A DNA stretch of 64,000 nt from Viridothelium virens (GCA_010094025.1 ML991786.1:248001-312000); one strand, 5' to 3'. Numbered from the stretch's first letter, positions 11,396-21,116 are shown. The notes: generated by a model not told the origin, from the sequence alone. Made by a program: numbers and translations.

Positions 11396-13052
11396 TTAGT
11401 CCTTATTCGCCACCTTCATCGGGTTGGCTTCTGGCTTTGCCTCCGACGTTCCCGCTAACTTCACCGGATTCGGGTTCCCCTTCCATTCTAGCTTCCTCGG
11501 CTTCATATACTGTTGCAGCACCTCATCAGTCACTGCATTCCTCCGTTCCTGGAATACTTTGACATATCCCTGCATCAATGCAATGCACTCCTTCTTCAAA
11601 TCGCCTGTCGCGAGAGTGCCGGATTTGTACTCGTCGTATATCTTCTTCAGCTTTTCGTCGTCGTCCTCGAAATAGGTTAGATATTGCTGGTTTTGCAACA
11701 TTAGTGAGATGCTAACTGTAGCTTTGAAGAGCTGAGGGATATACATAGGCGACGTCAACGTCAGGGTTTCCTCCATACTTCCGGTGCTCCTCAATGGTCT
11801 CTTTGCCACCACTGAATGCGTGTCGATTGATTTTGTTCTGATACACATTTAGCCCAATTCCCCCTTTCAGGAAGAGCGCAAAAGCCATAAATTGCACCAA
11901 AGAACGCCTACCTTTATTTGATTTGGCGTATCACTCATGAAAATAGCGGAGTTGGGGTTCGAAGCTGACATCTTCCCACCTGGACCTTGCAGTGCAGTCA
12001 AGAACTTGGAATGGATAATTGCAGGTTTTGGTGACGGAAAACGCATCCTGTGGGAGTTATCACGAACAAGTCTGAAATAAGGGTCTTGGTCTATGGCCAT
12101 TGGAATAAGGCATGGTATCTTGGCGGTTTGCTTCGAGCGGAGGTCGCCATCGGGATCATCCCCCCAAATCTCGGGATACGACGTTGCGAAAGCAGCAACG
12201 CACTGGAGGGAGGGGAAGAAGCATCGACCTATGCTAGTACTATAGGATAGAATGGGTGTTAGTATTATGACTTGGCTTTTTACATTCATTGCTTCCCAGT
12301 GCAATTCGCAGGGAAGGTACTTGTTTATTGGTGTAAGGAGCATGACGTGTTCTAAAAGCAAGCTCTTCGACAGGAGTTCTACGCTTAACTAGTTTGTCAT
12401 ACCTCTCGTTGAAGCCAAAAGCACCGCGCACTTGGTTAAAGGTAACCAGCTTTGAGAATTCCCAGGCGTTGAGGAGGAAATGGCCGCCGAGATACTTGAG
12501 GTCACTGTAGATGAAAGTCTTCTCGACGTCAAATCCCATGGCAATGATATCTCTTGCATTGTCCCGGCTGTATTGCATGACTTCTTCAAATGTGAGCTTC
12601 TCCCTGAAGAGGGCCTTTTCATCATCGGTCAGCATTATGACCAGGGGGACGTCAAAGACATCTTGGAGCCAACGAGTGAATTCGAACGGAATAGTGTGCC
12701 CGATGTGCATGCTCCCGCTACTTGGACCACGACCAGTGTAGAGGAAAAATCGATCACCACGTTCGTAACTATCGAGTATTCGATCGAAATCCCGATGGCT
12801 GAAAAAAAGGCCCCGTCTCAACCAACGATGCGGTTTTTTTCCGGTGACCTTTTCGAAACGCTCCAGAAGATTTTGGTCTATTAATTTGGTATTCCACTTC
12901 CTAATAAGGATACGTTAACCTCGAGGAAGGCGAGGGTCATCTAGCGGCAGAACCACGCACTGCGAAATCGCGACATAGTCGAATTCAAGTGTATTTCCTT
13001 GCTCATCCGTCCCTGCCTGCACCGACCACGGGTCTATCTGTTGATCAGCCAT
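11396..13052 (-). CDS. WRS1: Cytoplasmic tryptophanyl-tRNA synthetase
   Basis: This class I aminoacyl-tRNA synthetase charges tRNA-Trp for cytosolic translation. Predicted exons on the minus strand are 13052-12961, 12900-12403, 12239-11912, 11837-11745 and 11686-11396, giving 433 residues, the usual length of the yeast-type enzyme. The HIGH signature is seen as MHIGHTIPF after the GRGPSS block, and the KMSKS-like loop as GGKMSAS. The family segments [10 protein letters not shown] and [18 protein letters not shown] are restored by splicing, which supports the junctions. The 163-nt intron 12240-12402 has a TACTAAC branch site. The Lys-rich C-terminal tail is typical of the fungal enzyme. The start at 13052 was chosen because it is the only ATG giving a normal N-terminus. 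Confidence 0.92.
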
Positions 13053-13383
13053 GGTCGAGACAGAGTCAGGTAAAGGCGCTTGGCAAGATTGTTTGACATG
13101 GCACTGGTGGTGCGGGTAATTTATCCATGAAGCCGGCGACTCATGTTTGTTCCTGTTTGCATTCTGACATTCATCACCACCTTCGCCGAACATCTTCAAT
13201 ACCCAGTTACCTCGACTTCATACATATTATGCATTAGACAACTATTGGCGGCGAGATTTGAATGCCTTGAGCTTGATTAGCTGACTTAAGTTCCATTCGT
13301 TAGAGTATCTACTTTATACACGACTTCACGCGTCTCGTCGTTGTTTTGTCTGTTCAGTCATTTAGTTATTGAGCCCAACTACA
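13053..13383. promoter_or_regulatory. Shared upstream region of WRS1 and GH16 genes
   Basis: These 331 bp lie between divergent starts. No specific element was identified. Confidence 0.3.
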
Positions 13384-14313
13384 ATGTCGTTCAAGCACTC
13401 CCTTGAAGGTCTGCTCGACCGTGGCAAGGCAGAGCTCAAGAACTTCACGGAGAGCCGCCATGCACCCTCCATCCCACAATCAAGCAGACCTGCACCTCCA
13501 ATTCCCACGTCTAGCAAACCCTCATCGTCCTCCCAGCCTTACTGGCAACCTAACTTCCATTCCTCGATCCCTGTCTCGCAGTATTTTCAGCACGAATGCG
13601 GCCAACATGGCTGGGGCAATAATGAAGCACAAAACTATACAGAGGCCACCGCCAATTCCTTCCACACCTCCGATCATAAGCTTGTCCTTCGGGCCGTTGT
13701 CAATAGCTCGGCCCCTACAAACGAAACAAAGTATACCAGTGCAAGACTTATCAGTCACCAGAAGCTTGGACGCCAACGTGGCTGTCTCGTCGCGACCCTC
13801 AGCCCACCATGCGCCTCTGGCGTCTGGCCTGCCTTCTGGCTTCTCCCCTCACAGCCGTTTACGTGGCCCAACGATGGCGAAGTCGATATCATGGAGACAT
13901 GGAACGGCGATTGTGTGAACCACAGCTGCCTCCATTGGGGCCACTACAACGGAGAGGATTGGAACAAGCACCGCGTGAAAGAAACACAAATGCCGAACAT
14001 TGGACAGCCGCAAGGTCACATATACGCCTTTGCGTGGCAACATCCGGAGAATGGGCAGGGTGGTCAGGCAGTGTGGTATATCGACGGGCAACCGGTGATG
14101 AAGGCAAGCATCCCGGAAGGCACGAGAAGAATGGAGGATTGGAAGATTATTATCAACGTAGCAATGGCCGGGAACGTATGCCAGGGACGGTTGCCAGCCA
14201 ATGGGGAGTACCATTTAGTCATTCACGAGTTGAAGCTATGTGAGGAGCCGGCTGGAGGTTGGCATGCATTCGAGCGAGATTGGAATGCAGCTCCTGAGGG
14301 CCACCCAATGTGA
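13384..14313 (+). CDS. Glycoside hydrolase family 16 protein lacking a signal peptide
   Basis: This is a 309-residue single-exon protein. The GH16 active-site signature ExDxxE is present as EVDIME, preceded by the PAFWLLP strand and followed by an HWGHYNG-type loop, as in fungal endo-beta-1,3(4)-glucanase-like members. The C-terminal strands (VWYIDGQPV, WKIIINVAMAGN) fit the jelly roll. The N-terminus (MSFKHSLEGL, then a Lys/Glu-rich and Pro/Ser-rich stretch of about 55 residues) is hydrophilic and has no signal peptide or membrane segment. Unlike most GH16 proteins it therefore appears to be intracellular or exported without a classical signal. Substrate is unknown. A missed upstream exon encoding a signal peptide is possible but was not seen. 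Confidence 0.85.
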   Translation: MSFKHSLEGLLDRGKAELKNFTESRHAPSIPQSSRPAPPIPTSSKPSSSSQPYWQPNFHSSIPVSQYFQHECGQHGWGNNEAQNYTEATANSFHTSDHKLVLRAVVNSSAPTNETKYTSARLISHQKLGRQRGCLVATLSPPCASGVWPAFWLLPSQPFTWPNDGEVDIMETWNGDCVNHSCLHWGHYNGEDWNKHRVKETQMPNIGQPQGHIYAFAWQHPENGQGGQAVWYIDGQPVMKASIPEGTRRMEDWKIIINVAMAGNVCQGRLPANGEYHLVIHELKLCEEPAGGWHAFERDWNAAPEGHPM

Positions 14314-14631
14314 GGCAATTAGAGTGATGAAGAAACGACCGTAAGTTGTCACGGTACATGTATCATTATTTCCTTTGATATTGTCTATATTCATGTTCAA
14401 CATCGATCCTCCCAATCTCTACCGGTACGTCTTCCTTTCCAAGTAACGTTTGAGCGTCTCATAAGATCAGGTCGCATAGCTGCGTGCAAAATGGGGTGAA
14501 GTCTCCAGGATCGCCTTTAGGTTATTATCCACAAAGATTGATCGTTGACATACTTGGACATGGCGGCTGCATGAGCTGGCCCTGAGCTCGCCACTTTTCC
14601 AGTCTGCAACGTGTGCAGGATCTCTTAATTG
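14314..14631. other. Intergenic, GH16 3' region
   Basis: No gene is recognised between the GH16 stop codon and the first fold-back element. Confidence 0.4.
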
Positions 14632-14633
14632 TA

Positions 14634-14813
14634 CCTTACGGCGGTGGGGGTTTCCTCAACAGGTAATTAATACAATGTTACCTCAGTTTAACTTTTATGA
14701 CCATGTTGACCCATGTTAAGGCGGCGTTAATATAGACCAATAAGGTCATAACAGTAAAGACGAAATAACATTGTATTAATTACCTGTTGAGGAACCCCCC
14801 AGCCGCCGTAAGA
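14634..14813. mobile_element. Fold-back MITE, copy 1
   Basis: This is a ~180-bp non-coding element that is almost one long inverted repeat. The left end CCTTACGGCGGTGG mirrors the right end CAGCCGCCGTAAG, and the arms continue through CTCAACAGGTAATTAATACA and its complement to near the centre. The left flank is TA; the right flank has drifted (GA). Two relatives lie at 16025 and 17956. No transposase is present, so it is non-autonomous. TA target duplications suggest a Tc1/mariner- or PIF-like helper, which is inference. Confidence 0.85.
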
Positions 14814-15623
14814 GATGTTCGCAACCGGAAGCGAGCTGGCCAGCCAGCTGAGGCAATCGAGATCAAATGCTCCAATTCGTTAAATTGCCCCGAGACCTTC
14901 ATGACTTAATCTTGCCAGTGTACGAGAGATGAATTGGCATCTATGCAGTGCGCGGAGGCACCTTAAGCAAGGACAAGGTCCTTCGGACATTCTCGTCAGC
15001 CGCGGCAGATGCTCCTTTTATTTCTTCCCCATCTTTAATTCCCTTCTGACGTACTCGCGCAATGGTTCAACAGCGCTATTCGCAGCATCAAGCTCGACTT
15101 CGGCCTCCATTTCCAGAGCGCTTATCCTATAGCACGATCTACTAGTACGCTTCGCTCTCCCTCTCGCTTATTTCCACCAACCGCATAACTACCGACGCCT
15201 ACGAGGCAACCCTCCCCCCCTCTTTCTCATGTCATTAACTCGGTCTTTTCCCGCCGTGTATACTTTCAACTTGGTACAGCGCACACTCCTCGGCAGTCTG
15301 GTCTGTATCTTCGGTCTGGGTGCCGGTTTTTTTTTTTGTCAACTGTTGTGCCGGCTCCTATATGAATTCCCGCTTAGGGTATCATAAGAGCATAGAGAAG
15401 TTTGTTGACTAACCCTCCAGTGTCTAAACATCTACAACCCCTCTTGTCTTTCCCAACCTCGCAATCGTATCGATTTTATCTTATCCTAGAGGGTATCTAC
15501 TATCTATCTGACCTGTATTATATATGGGGAACTTGAGCTACAGCCCCATACCGCAAAGGTATCTTATCTACAATCCTTTCCGGACCTCGCTATCCCCGTT
15601 CCATCACAGCCTCCCTTTCGTCC
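14814..15623. other. Intergenic, no clear gene
   Basis: The interval has pyrimidine-rich stretches around 15160-15500 that resemble a fungal promoter and leader, just upstream of a small open frame at 15624. No protein family is recognised. Confidence 0.3.
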
Positions 15624-15800
15624 ATGTCCGAGGAGTCCCGTATTACCCAGCACACTGCAGAGAAGACAGTCGAAAAGAACACCGGGTCGCCAGCGCTCGA
15701 CCAGCTAGAGGGGAAGTGAAGTGCTTGCGGACTAAGCTCTCATCCCGCTGCAATACTTACTGCACTTAGAGTACAAGACGAATGTGACGAAGGGGTTTGA
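15624..15800 (+). CDS. Possible small spliced ORF, unknown function
   Basis: An ATG at 15624 opens a 31-codon hydrophilic frame (MSEESRITQH start) ending at TGA 15717. A GTGAAGT donor at 15716 with an ACTAAGC branch-like site and a TTAG acceptor at 15769 would instead give a 40-residue protein ending at 15800. The only support is the charged, non-random-looking composition, the splice signals and the leader-like upstream sequence. It may equally be chance. No homologue is recognised. Confidence 0.22.
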
Positions 15801-16024
15801 GGTTGAAGTTGAAGCATCTTTGGAGTCTTGTACCTCAATTTTACTTAAATACTTCCACAGCTGTGCGATGAGTGAGCTGACGTAGACCGAATGGCGACTG
15901 CACTTACCAGATCGAGGCCGAAGATACTGCCTTATCAATCAACATATCTATGCTAAGTTCTTACGACAGTTTCCAGGATGAACAGCTAAAGAATCAGGTG
16001 TAGTGGAGTGGAAGTTCATGTATA

Positions 16025-16205
16025 CCTTACCGCGGTTGGGGGGCTCCTCAACTGGCAATCAATACAATTTGATTTCAACTTTACTGCTGTGAGCTTGTTG
16101 GCCTATGTTAACGCTGCCTTAACATGAGCTAATATAGTCATAACAGTTAAAATGAGGTAACATTGCATTAATTACCAGTTGAGGAACCCCCCAACCGCGA
16201 TAAGG
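16025..16205. mobile_element. Fold-back MITE, copy 2
   Basis: This is the second ~180-bp member of the family, with clean TA dinucleotides on both sides (16023-16024 and 16206-16207). The ends are CCTTACCGCGGTTGG and CCAACCGCGATAAGG. Arms are more diverged than in copy 3. It sits 75 bp beyond the methyltransferase stop codon. Confidence 0.85.
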
Positions 16206-16279
16206 TAGTTAATTGTAGGTAGGCTACATTTTGGTCACCTCCCAAGAAAGAAAAGAAAGATTGGAGGCTCAGCTAACGG

Positions 16280-17203
16280 CTACTTACGTCGCGCTAGAAC
16301 CATGAAGCAAGGCCAGAATACCTGCAGTATCCCGGAGGGCCCCCCAAATTCTGTTTCGAGGGTATCCCATGCTTCTTGTACGTATGCCGCTGCTGGTTTG
16401 CCTTCCCGTACGATCCATTCACGTTCCAAGTTACAAAGGGTATGCTGATACTCTCTCAGTTGCTCGACATTCATGTCTTTGCTCATAAACTCTGGCTTCT
16501 CATCGAAAATCCTTTCTTCATTCTCCCGCTTGATGAATGGGGGATAATCTTGAGGCCGGTTCCACCATATTCTCCTCACGTCTCCAAACGTCGGTGCTGG
16601 AAATTCCCAACAATCATAATCCTCTGATATTCCAAGTCTGAACCCTTGGATGTTTTCTTTCGGCAGCGTATCGGGGTATGGTATGCAATGTTGCAACAAG
16701 TTCTTGAAGATTTTTGTCGCCATCGAGTCGCGGGATCCAATGTGTGGAGTAGGAGCTAATGACCAGATAGCCAAAGTTCCCTCAGATCTGAGCACTCTGG
16801 CCGCTTCCGGAAGGAAGGCTACCCGGTCAAAGTAATGTGCGGCGCAGGATGAGACCACCATATCTACAGAACCAGTATCGAGGAAAGAGAGGTCTTCTGC
16901 AGGCCCCTTATGCAACACAAGATTTCCTGACCCTGGTGCATGACTTTCCGGACCCGCACCTGGATCAACCGCATGGACTGTAGCAAATTGGTTGGCCCAG
17001 CGTCGTGTAACGTGGGTACTGCCGCAGCCGCAATCAACAGCAGAACCATGTATAGTTGGCGAGATTTCATGATAGTCGAACAGAGTATCGAAAAGTTCTT
17101 TTGGAAATGTAGGACGATGCTCATCGTAGTGTTTCCAATCAAAATCTTCACCTCCAAAACCGGTCTTAACCGGTTGATTGGAAAAGGTTTCTGGAATCTG
17201 CAT
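16280..17203 (-). CDS. SAM-dependent methyltransferase in the RiPP cluster
   Basis: This 307-residue class I methyltransferase starts at ATG 17203. The SAM-binding motif I is VDCGCGSTHVTRRW (about residues 55-70). An acidic strand-2 end (VDPGAG) and motif IV-like VDMVVSSCAAHYFD follow, as in the type-11/TAM1-like family of fungal small-molecule methyltransferases. No intron is needed; a GTAAGT at the last codons leaves a minor doubt about the exact C-terminus. A TATA-like sequence lies about 60 bp upstream on the same strand. It shares its strand with the precursor gene and is separated from it by a MITE. A role in methylating the cluster peptide is inferred only from position. Confidence 0.82.
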   Translation of the reverse strand: MQIPETFSNQPVKTGFGGEDFDWKHYDEHRPTFPKELFDTLFDYHEISPTIHGSAVDCGCGSTHVTRRWANQFATVHAVDPGAGPESHAPGSGNLVLHKGPAEDLSFLDTGSVDMVVSSCAAHYFDRVAFLPEAARVLRSEGTLAIWSLAPTPHIGSRDSMATKIFKNLLQHCIPYPDTLPKENIQGFRLGISEDYDCWEFPAPTFGDVRRIWWNRPQDYPPFIKRENEERIFDEKPEFMSKDMNVEQLREYQHTLCNLEREWIVREGKPAAAYVQEAWDTLETEFGGPSGILQVFWPCFMVLARRK

Positions 17204-17263
17204 TTTCGAAGTAAGAACAGTGTATCAGGAGAAGAGAACGTAGGTGAATATTCACTCTGAAAG

Positions 17264-17271
17264 CTTTTATA
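17264..17271 (-). promoter_or_regulatory. TATA-like box of the methyltransferase gene
   Basis: TATAAAAG reads on the minus strand 60-70 bp upstream of the ATG at 17203, a usual distance for a fungal promoter. Confidence 0.45.
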
Positions 17272-17953
17272 CATAAGGACAAGTGCGAGCCTGCAAATAT
17301 CTTGTCCTTTAGTCACACGAAAAGCTGGCTCCCGGTCGACTCCCTGGATTCGGAGTATGACACAATGAGCTCAGACGCTTGAGAAGACCAGGATGCTGCG
17401 TACAAAACTAACCCCGCCAGCCTATTATGACGGTAAGTTCCAAATTGCGTGGAACAGGTTGGATAAGGTTAAAAAGGTCAGAGACCATACAATATCTGCT
17501 CTACGACTTTAGCGAGGGTCGTGAAAGCAAATGCACGATATGGAAACCATTAGGGGCTCACAGTATCTGTTTGTCCCGCGCAGGCCATCCTTGAAAATGT
17601 CTGTATCCCGCTTTTGAGGGTTGTACTTGGCAACGTGCTGGCTAAAGCGCTCGAGACTCTCACACTACAAGGTACTGCTGGAGAAAGTAAAAAAACACGC
17701 TCGGAACTATCGATGGGGCTGCTTATGTTAGGCTTCCAGTTCCAGAGTGAGACATCTGTTACGCGAACCTCGCTATCCTGGCAAATGAGACCATTTCGAC
17801 ATCGAAAATGCTCCTGCACATGCTTATCTCACCCCGTCATCCAACCAGCGTTGCTCACATTGATCCTCGGCTTTGCTGGACCTGTATTTTTTGCATGAAG
17901 TTATGCACTGAGGTTGATAGGCTTACCGACCCCGGTCGAGATTCCTACCTGAC
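17272..17953. other. Intergenic inside the RiPP cluster
   Basis: Only short unsupported frames are present. No gene is recognised between the methyltransferase promoter and MITE copy 3. Confidence 0.35.
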
Positions 17954-17955
17954 TA

Positions 17956-18135
17956 CCTTACGGCGGCTGGGGGGTTCCTCAACTGGTAATTAATATAATG
18001 TTATTTCGACTTTACTGTTATGACCTTGTTAGTCCATGTTAACACCGCCTTAACATAGTCCAATATGGTCATAACAGTTAGACTGAGGTAACATTCTATT
18101 AATTACCAGTTGAGGAACCCCCAGCCGCCGTAAGG
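17956..18135. mobile_element. Fold-back MITE, copy 3 (best preserved)
   Basis: This 180-bp element has TA on both sides (17954-17955, 18136-18137). The terminal repeats CCTTACGGCGGCTGGGGG and the complement match almost perfectly for tens of bases, and pairing continues to a short centre near AACACCGCCTTAAC, so the whole element can fold into one hairpin. No coding capacity. Confidence 0.88.
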
Positions 18136-18137
18136 TA

Positions 18138-18819
18138 CTCTATCCTCAATTTTCGACCAGCTATGGGGCAACGCACGGACTGTGACTGCTCTACAGCATG
18201 TAGAGGCGGCAAATGGCTAGCGCTGATGATTATGCAAGTCTATAGGAAAAGGTAATTTTTAATGACGCACAAACCATGTGTTGCGCCAGGTATAGGATAC
18301 GCGTCCCTGCTGCAGGCGAAGCCCGCATACAATAACCCCGATTTAGCATCTAATAGCGGAGAGGAGGAGTGCTGTCGGCTATCGAAACCTAGAGTGAAAG
18401 ATTAGGTAACCCTTCCCTGAGACGAAAATCTCTGAATTTAGAGTACACTTTCCCCCACATCTTGCATTCAACCTGGCTCCCAGGAGCCCCTTCAAAACGA
18501 ATGTCGATCTTTCCCGCTTATGTCACAAAGCATATCAAAAGATTACAAGAAATTGTACGCTGAACAAGCGAGTGCCATTAACTAACTGGTAACGAACACA
18601 AAGCTCAGGGAGAGAGAAATAAAGAATGTTCAGGTGTGCGCACACCATGTCCTCTCCCCCACCTCATTCATTTACTGACATTGCGAAGTAACTAAAATAG
18701 CTGCCCCAAATCCTCTTCTACGGACTCATGCCTTCTGCAAAGCTATTAGATAGGAGAGTGGTGAGTTCAGTAAAGGTGCACTCACCGGTACGAAAGGACA
18801 TGCAAGCATTGCCGCTCGT
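18138..18819. other. Intergenic, 3' flank of precursor gene
   Basis: No gene is recognised. It includes the presumptive 3' UTR of the precursor. Confidence 0.3.
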
Positions 18820-19239
18820 TTAGCCAACCCATTCGTGAGCCTCAGCTTGATCGCGCTTGTCAGGGCTACCAGTCCACTCGTGAGCCTCAGCTTGATCACG
18901 CTTGTCAATGCTACCAGTCCGCTCGTGAGCTTCAGACTGGTCACGCTTAGCAGGATTGCCAGTCCACTCATGAGCCTCAGCCTGATCACGTTTCCCAGGA
19001 GCACCAATCCATTCATGAGCTTCAGACTGGTCACGCTTAGCAGGAATGCCAGTCCATTCATGAGCTTCCACCTGATCTCGTTTGATAGGGTTCCCAGTCC
19101 ACTCATGCGCCTCAGCTTGGTCTCTCTTACTCGTGACGCCGGTCCACTCGTGGGCTTCTGCCTGGTCTGCTTGAAGGGGGGCACTCCATACTCCTTGCAA
19201 AAGGAGTGGAATAAGGGAGAAGTAGAAAGAGCACTTCAT
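18820..19239 (-). CDS. Secreted Kex2-processed repeat precursor (candidate RiPP precursor, UstA-like)
   Basis: This 139-residue single-exon protein starts at ATG 19239. Residues 1 to ~20 form a signal peptide (charged start, hydrophobic FYFSLIPLLL core, small residues before a likely cut). From residue 25 there are seven 15-residue units plus one partial unit. A typical unit is DQAEAHEWTGNPAKR: the first ten residues are nearly constant, the next three vary (VTS, NPI, IPA, APG, NPA, SID, SPD) and every full unit ends in Lys-Arg, the Kex2 site. The eighth unit stops right after EWVG. Unit 6 has Arg in place of Trp. There are no cysteines in the repeats, unlike most filamentous-fungal alpha-pheromone precursors. 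A UstYa-like oxidase next door makes a dikaritin-type RiPP precursor the best reading; the mature product is unknown. Confidence 0.85.
   Translation of the reverse strand: MKCSFYFSLIPLLLQGVWSAPLQADQAEAHEWTGVTSKRDQAEAHEWTGNPIKRDQVEAHEWTGIPAKRDQSEAHEWIGAPGKRDQAEAHEWTGNPAKRDQSEAHERTGSIDKRDQAEAHEWTGSPDKRDQAEAHEWVG
18823..19167 (-). repeat. In-frame 45-bp tandem repeats of the precursor
   Basis: Seven complete 45-bp units and a 30-bp partial unit encode the Kex2-bounded peptides. Differences between units are mostly confined to the spacer before Lys-Arg. Confidence 0.9.
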
Positions 19240-19352
19240 TTTGTGCGTGTTGCTTAGGGAACCAATTGAATAGTGGATTTCGTTCAAATTGCAATACGCA
19301 AGAGATAAGGGAGTCTGGTCAGTGTTGAAGAGAAGAGGGACAACTTGAAAGT

Positions 19353-19359
19353 CTTTATA
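19353..19359 (-). promoter_or_regulatory. TATA-like box of the precursor gene
   Basis: TATAAAG reads on the minus strand about 115 bp upstream of the ATG at 19239, followed by a CT-rich leader. It suggests a strong, focused promoter, as expected for a precursor peptide gene. Confidence 0.45.
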
Positions 19360-19999
19360 GCAGAACACGCCTTGGTTGTATTGTTGTGGGGAGGAGAGAT
19401 AGTTAATCCTGCAGGTATTTTTCATGCCACCGGCGAGCTTGAACATTATGGTCTTGATCGTAGTCAATGGCCCCGCACGATAATATCTGCTTCAATGTAG
19501 ACAGCCCTGGCTCCCGTAATTCCCCTGCCCCTACGTTGGGCTAGTTCTATGTATGTGCATCACAGTGTTGTGATATCTAAGCGAAGTTTCAAGCAGCATG
19601 ACGCGTACAATTAGCTGGAAATTGATTAGCACAAGTAGGTTATGCGAGCCACACGTCAGCTCCCTAAGGCATGTTGTCTACGGACTTGGCTGCTCCTTGT
19701 TCATTCACATGTATGCTTTCTACGTTCACGATTTCTAGCTACCGATCAGATGGACCGGTGTTCCCAGCATTTGCAATGAACATGGCGGCCCAATCTAACA
19801 ATCAATAAAGTTAATAGTAGGTGGCGTGATCCGGTATAATTTGAAATCATCTTTTGCAGATCCAACAAACGACGGGGATCATGGTGATTGTGTCTAAGTG
19901 GAGCTATCTCTAAATACATGACCAGGTAGCACAAGTGGGAGACGATTTGTGTTGACGCATCTTGCTATTCTTTCATCCTAGAGTTCATGAACACGTTGA
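19360..19999. promoter_or_regulatory. Shared upstream region of precursor and UstYa-like genes
   Basis: The two genes are divergent and share this interval, a likely site for co-regulation by a cluster factor. No regulator gene or operator was identified. Confidence 0.35.
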
Positions 20000-21116
20000 A
20001 TGTTGGTTCTCCGAGCATCTAATATGTTTGTGTGTAACCTCCAGAGACGACTGAATGGTTACTCAGAAGTCTGTGGCCAGGGAGATGACAATGGTCATGT
20101 CTCTGAGCCCTTCCTCAAAGAGACTTCGGACCAACATGCAAAGCAGATCATGAATAAGATCTCACTTGGGAGAACAACGCAATTCATCGTACTTCATCTT
20201 GGTCTAATCATGGTGTACACATTTGTTCTGGGAGTTGTTGTCCATTCAAGCAGAAGGATGAAAGAACCATCGTTTGGATATTGTAAGCACTCTCTTGGCT
20301 ATTCCACCTATTCGAACATGCGAGTTGTACAGTATACTCATTCAGCCTTTTTTAGCACCTGCCGAAAGCGCCATTCATTATACGACTATCGCTTTTGACC
20401 AAGGCGGTCAGCCTCGCTCAGCGATTCTCACTGGCGACCCGACGCCAGAGAATGATAAAGCCTGGGATGAGCTTCTGGAGTGTGAGTTAATAACCGTGTC
20501 TAGATCGCTATTCAAGTGATTGAACTCACTGTCTTTACAGATGGGAGCTTTGCAGTTTCGAATGATGATCTAAGAAAACTGAATATGACCTCTGTTCCAA
20601 TACAGGATGGAGCAGGTCAAAGCCTAGCTCAACTCGGCGTCTTTCATGATCTTCATTGCATGGTATATCCTCTCTGAATCCTTACGACTTTCTCATATTC
20701 AGCGATGCTCATACTGTGGTCACTAGAAACGAATACGTCAATGGGCACATCGAGACTACTACTTTCCCAACATGTCAGAAGCAGAACACAAGGCACAGAC
20801 TTCGCACGCAGGTATGTGCACATTCCATAAACCGATGATCTTAATGCTGATAGTCGTAGATCATTGTTTCGAATATCTCGTTGATTTGCTGAAATGCCGT
20901 GGCTCTGTGTCCGTAACAGGTTTCAGGTGGAGAGAGGATGTAGATAGGCCCATGTTGATCCCTAACGGAGACACGATTGAGGAGTGCCGTAACTTTGGAG
21001 ACATATATGAATGGGCGGAGCAGAATTTCGTGGACGCTTTTACACCTGGCTTGCTGATACACCCTACTCTAGGTGCGTCGAAATTTTCCCCGAACTCTAC
21101 CAACCATCAGCTTTGA
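20000..21116 (+). CDS. UstYa-like (DUF3328) membrane oxidase
   Basis: Members of this family oxidatively cross-link or hydroxylate fungal RiPP peptides. Predicted exons are 20000-20282, 20356-20481, 20541-20662, 20727-20811 and 20860-21116 (290 residues, all GT-AG and in phase). A short cytosolic N-terminus is followed by one transmembrane helix (about residues 61-82). The luminal domain contains the family's YSPA motif and the two HxxHC metal-binding motifs, HDLHC (172-176) and HADHC (204-208). Between them is the usual R-x-W...YYFPN segment, restored only by splicing, which supports the introns. The start at 20000 is the first in-frame ATG; 20024 is an alternative. Only one such gene was found, whereas ustiloxin-type clusters often have two or more. 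It lies divergent from the precursor. Confidence 0.88.

Noticed and set aside
14634-18135. CRISPR array or tandem repeat
   Set aside because: The three similar blocks are widely spaced, self-complementary and TA-flanked, so they are transposable fold-back elements.
18820-19239. Mating alpha-pheromone precursor
   Set aside because: The signal peptide and Kex2 repeats fit, but the repeated peptide lacks the cysteine pair and Gly-Gln-Pro-type core of filamentous-fungal pheromones, and it sits beside a UstYa-like gene.
18726-19257. Long alternative frames over the precursor on both strands
   Set aside because: They are mirror readings of the same 45-bp repeats; only one frame has a signal peptide and Lys-Arg sites.
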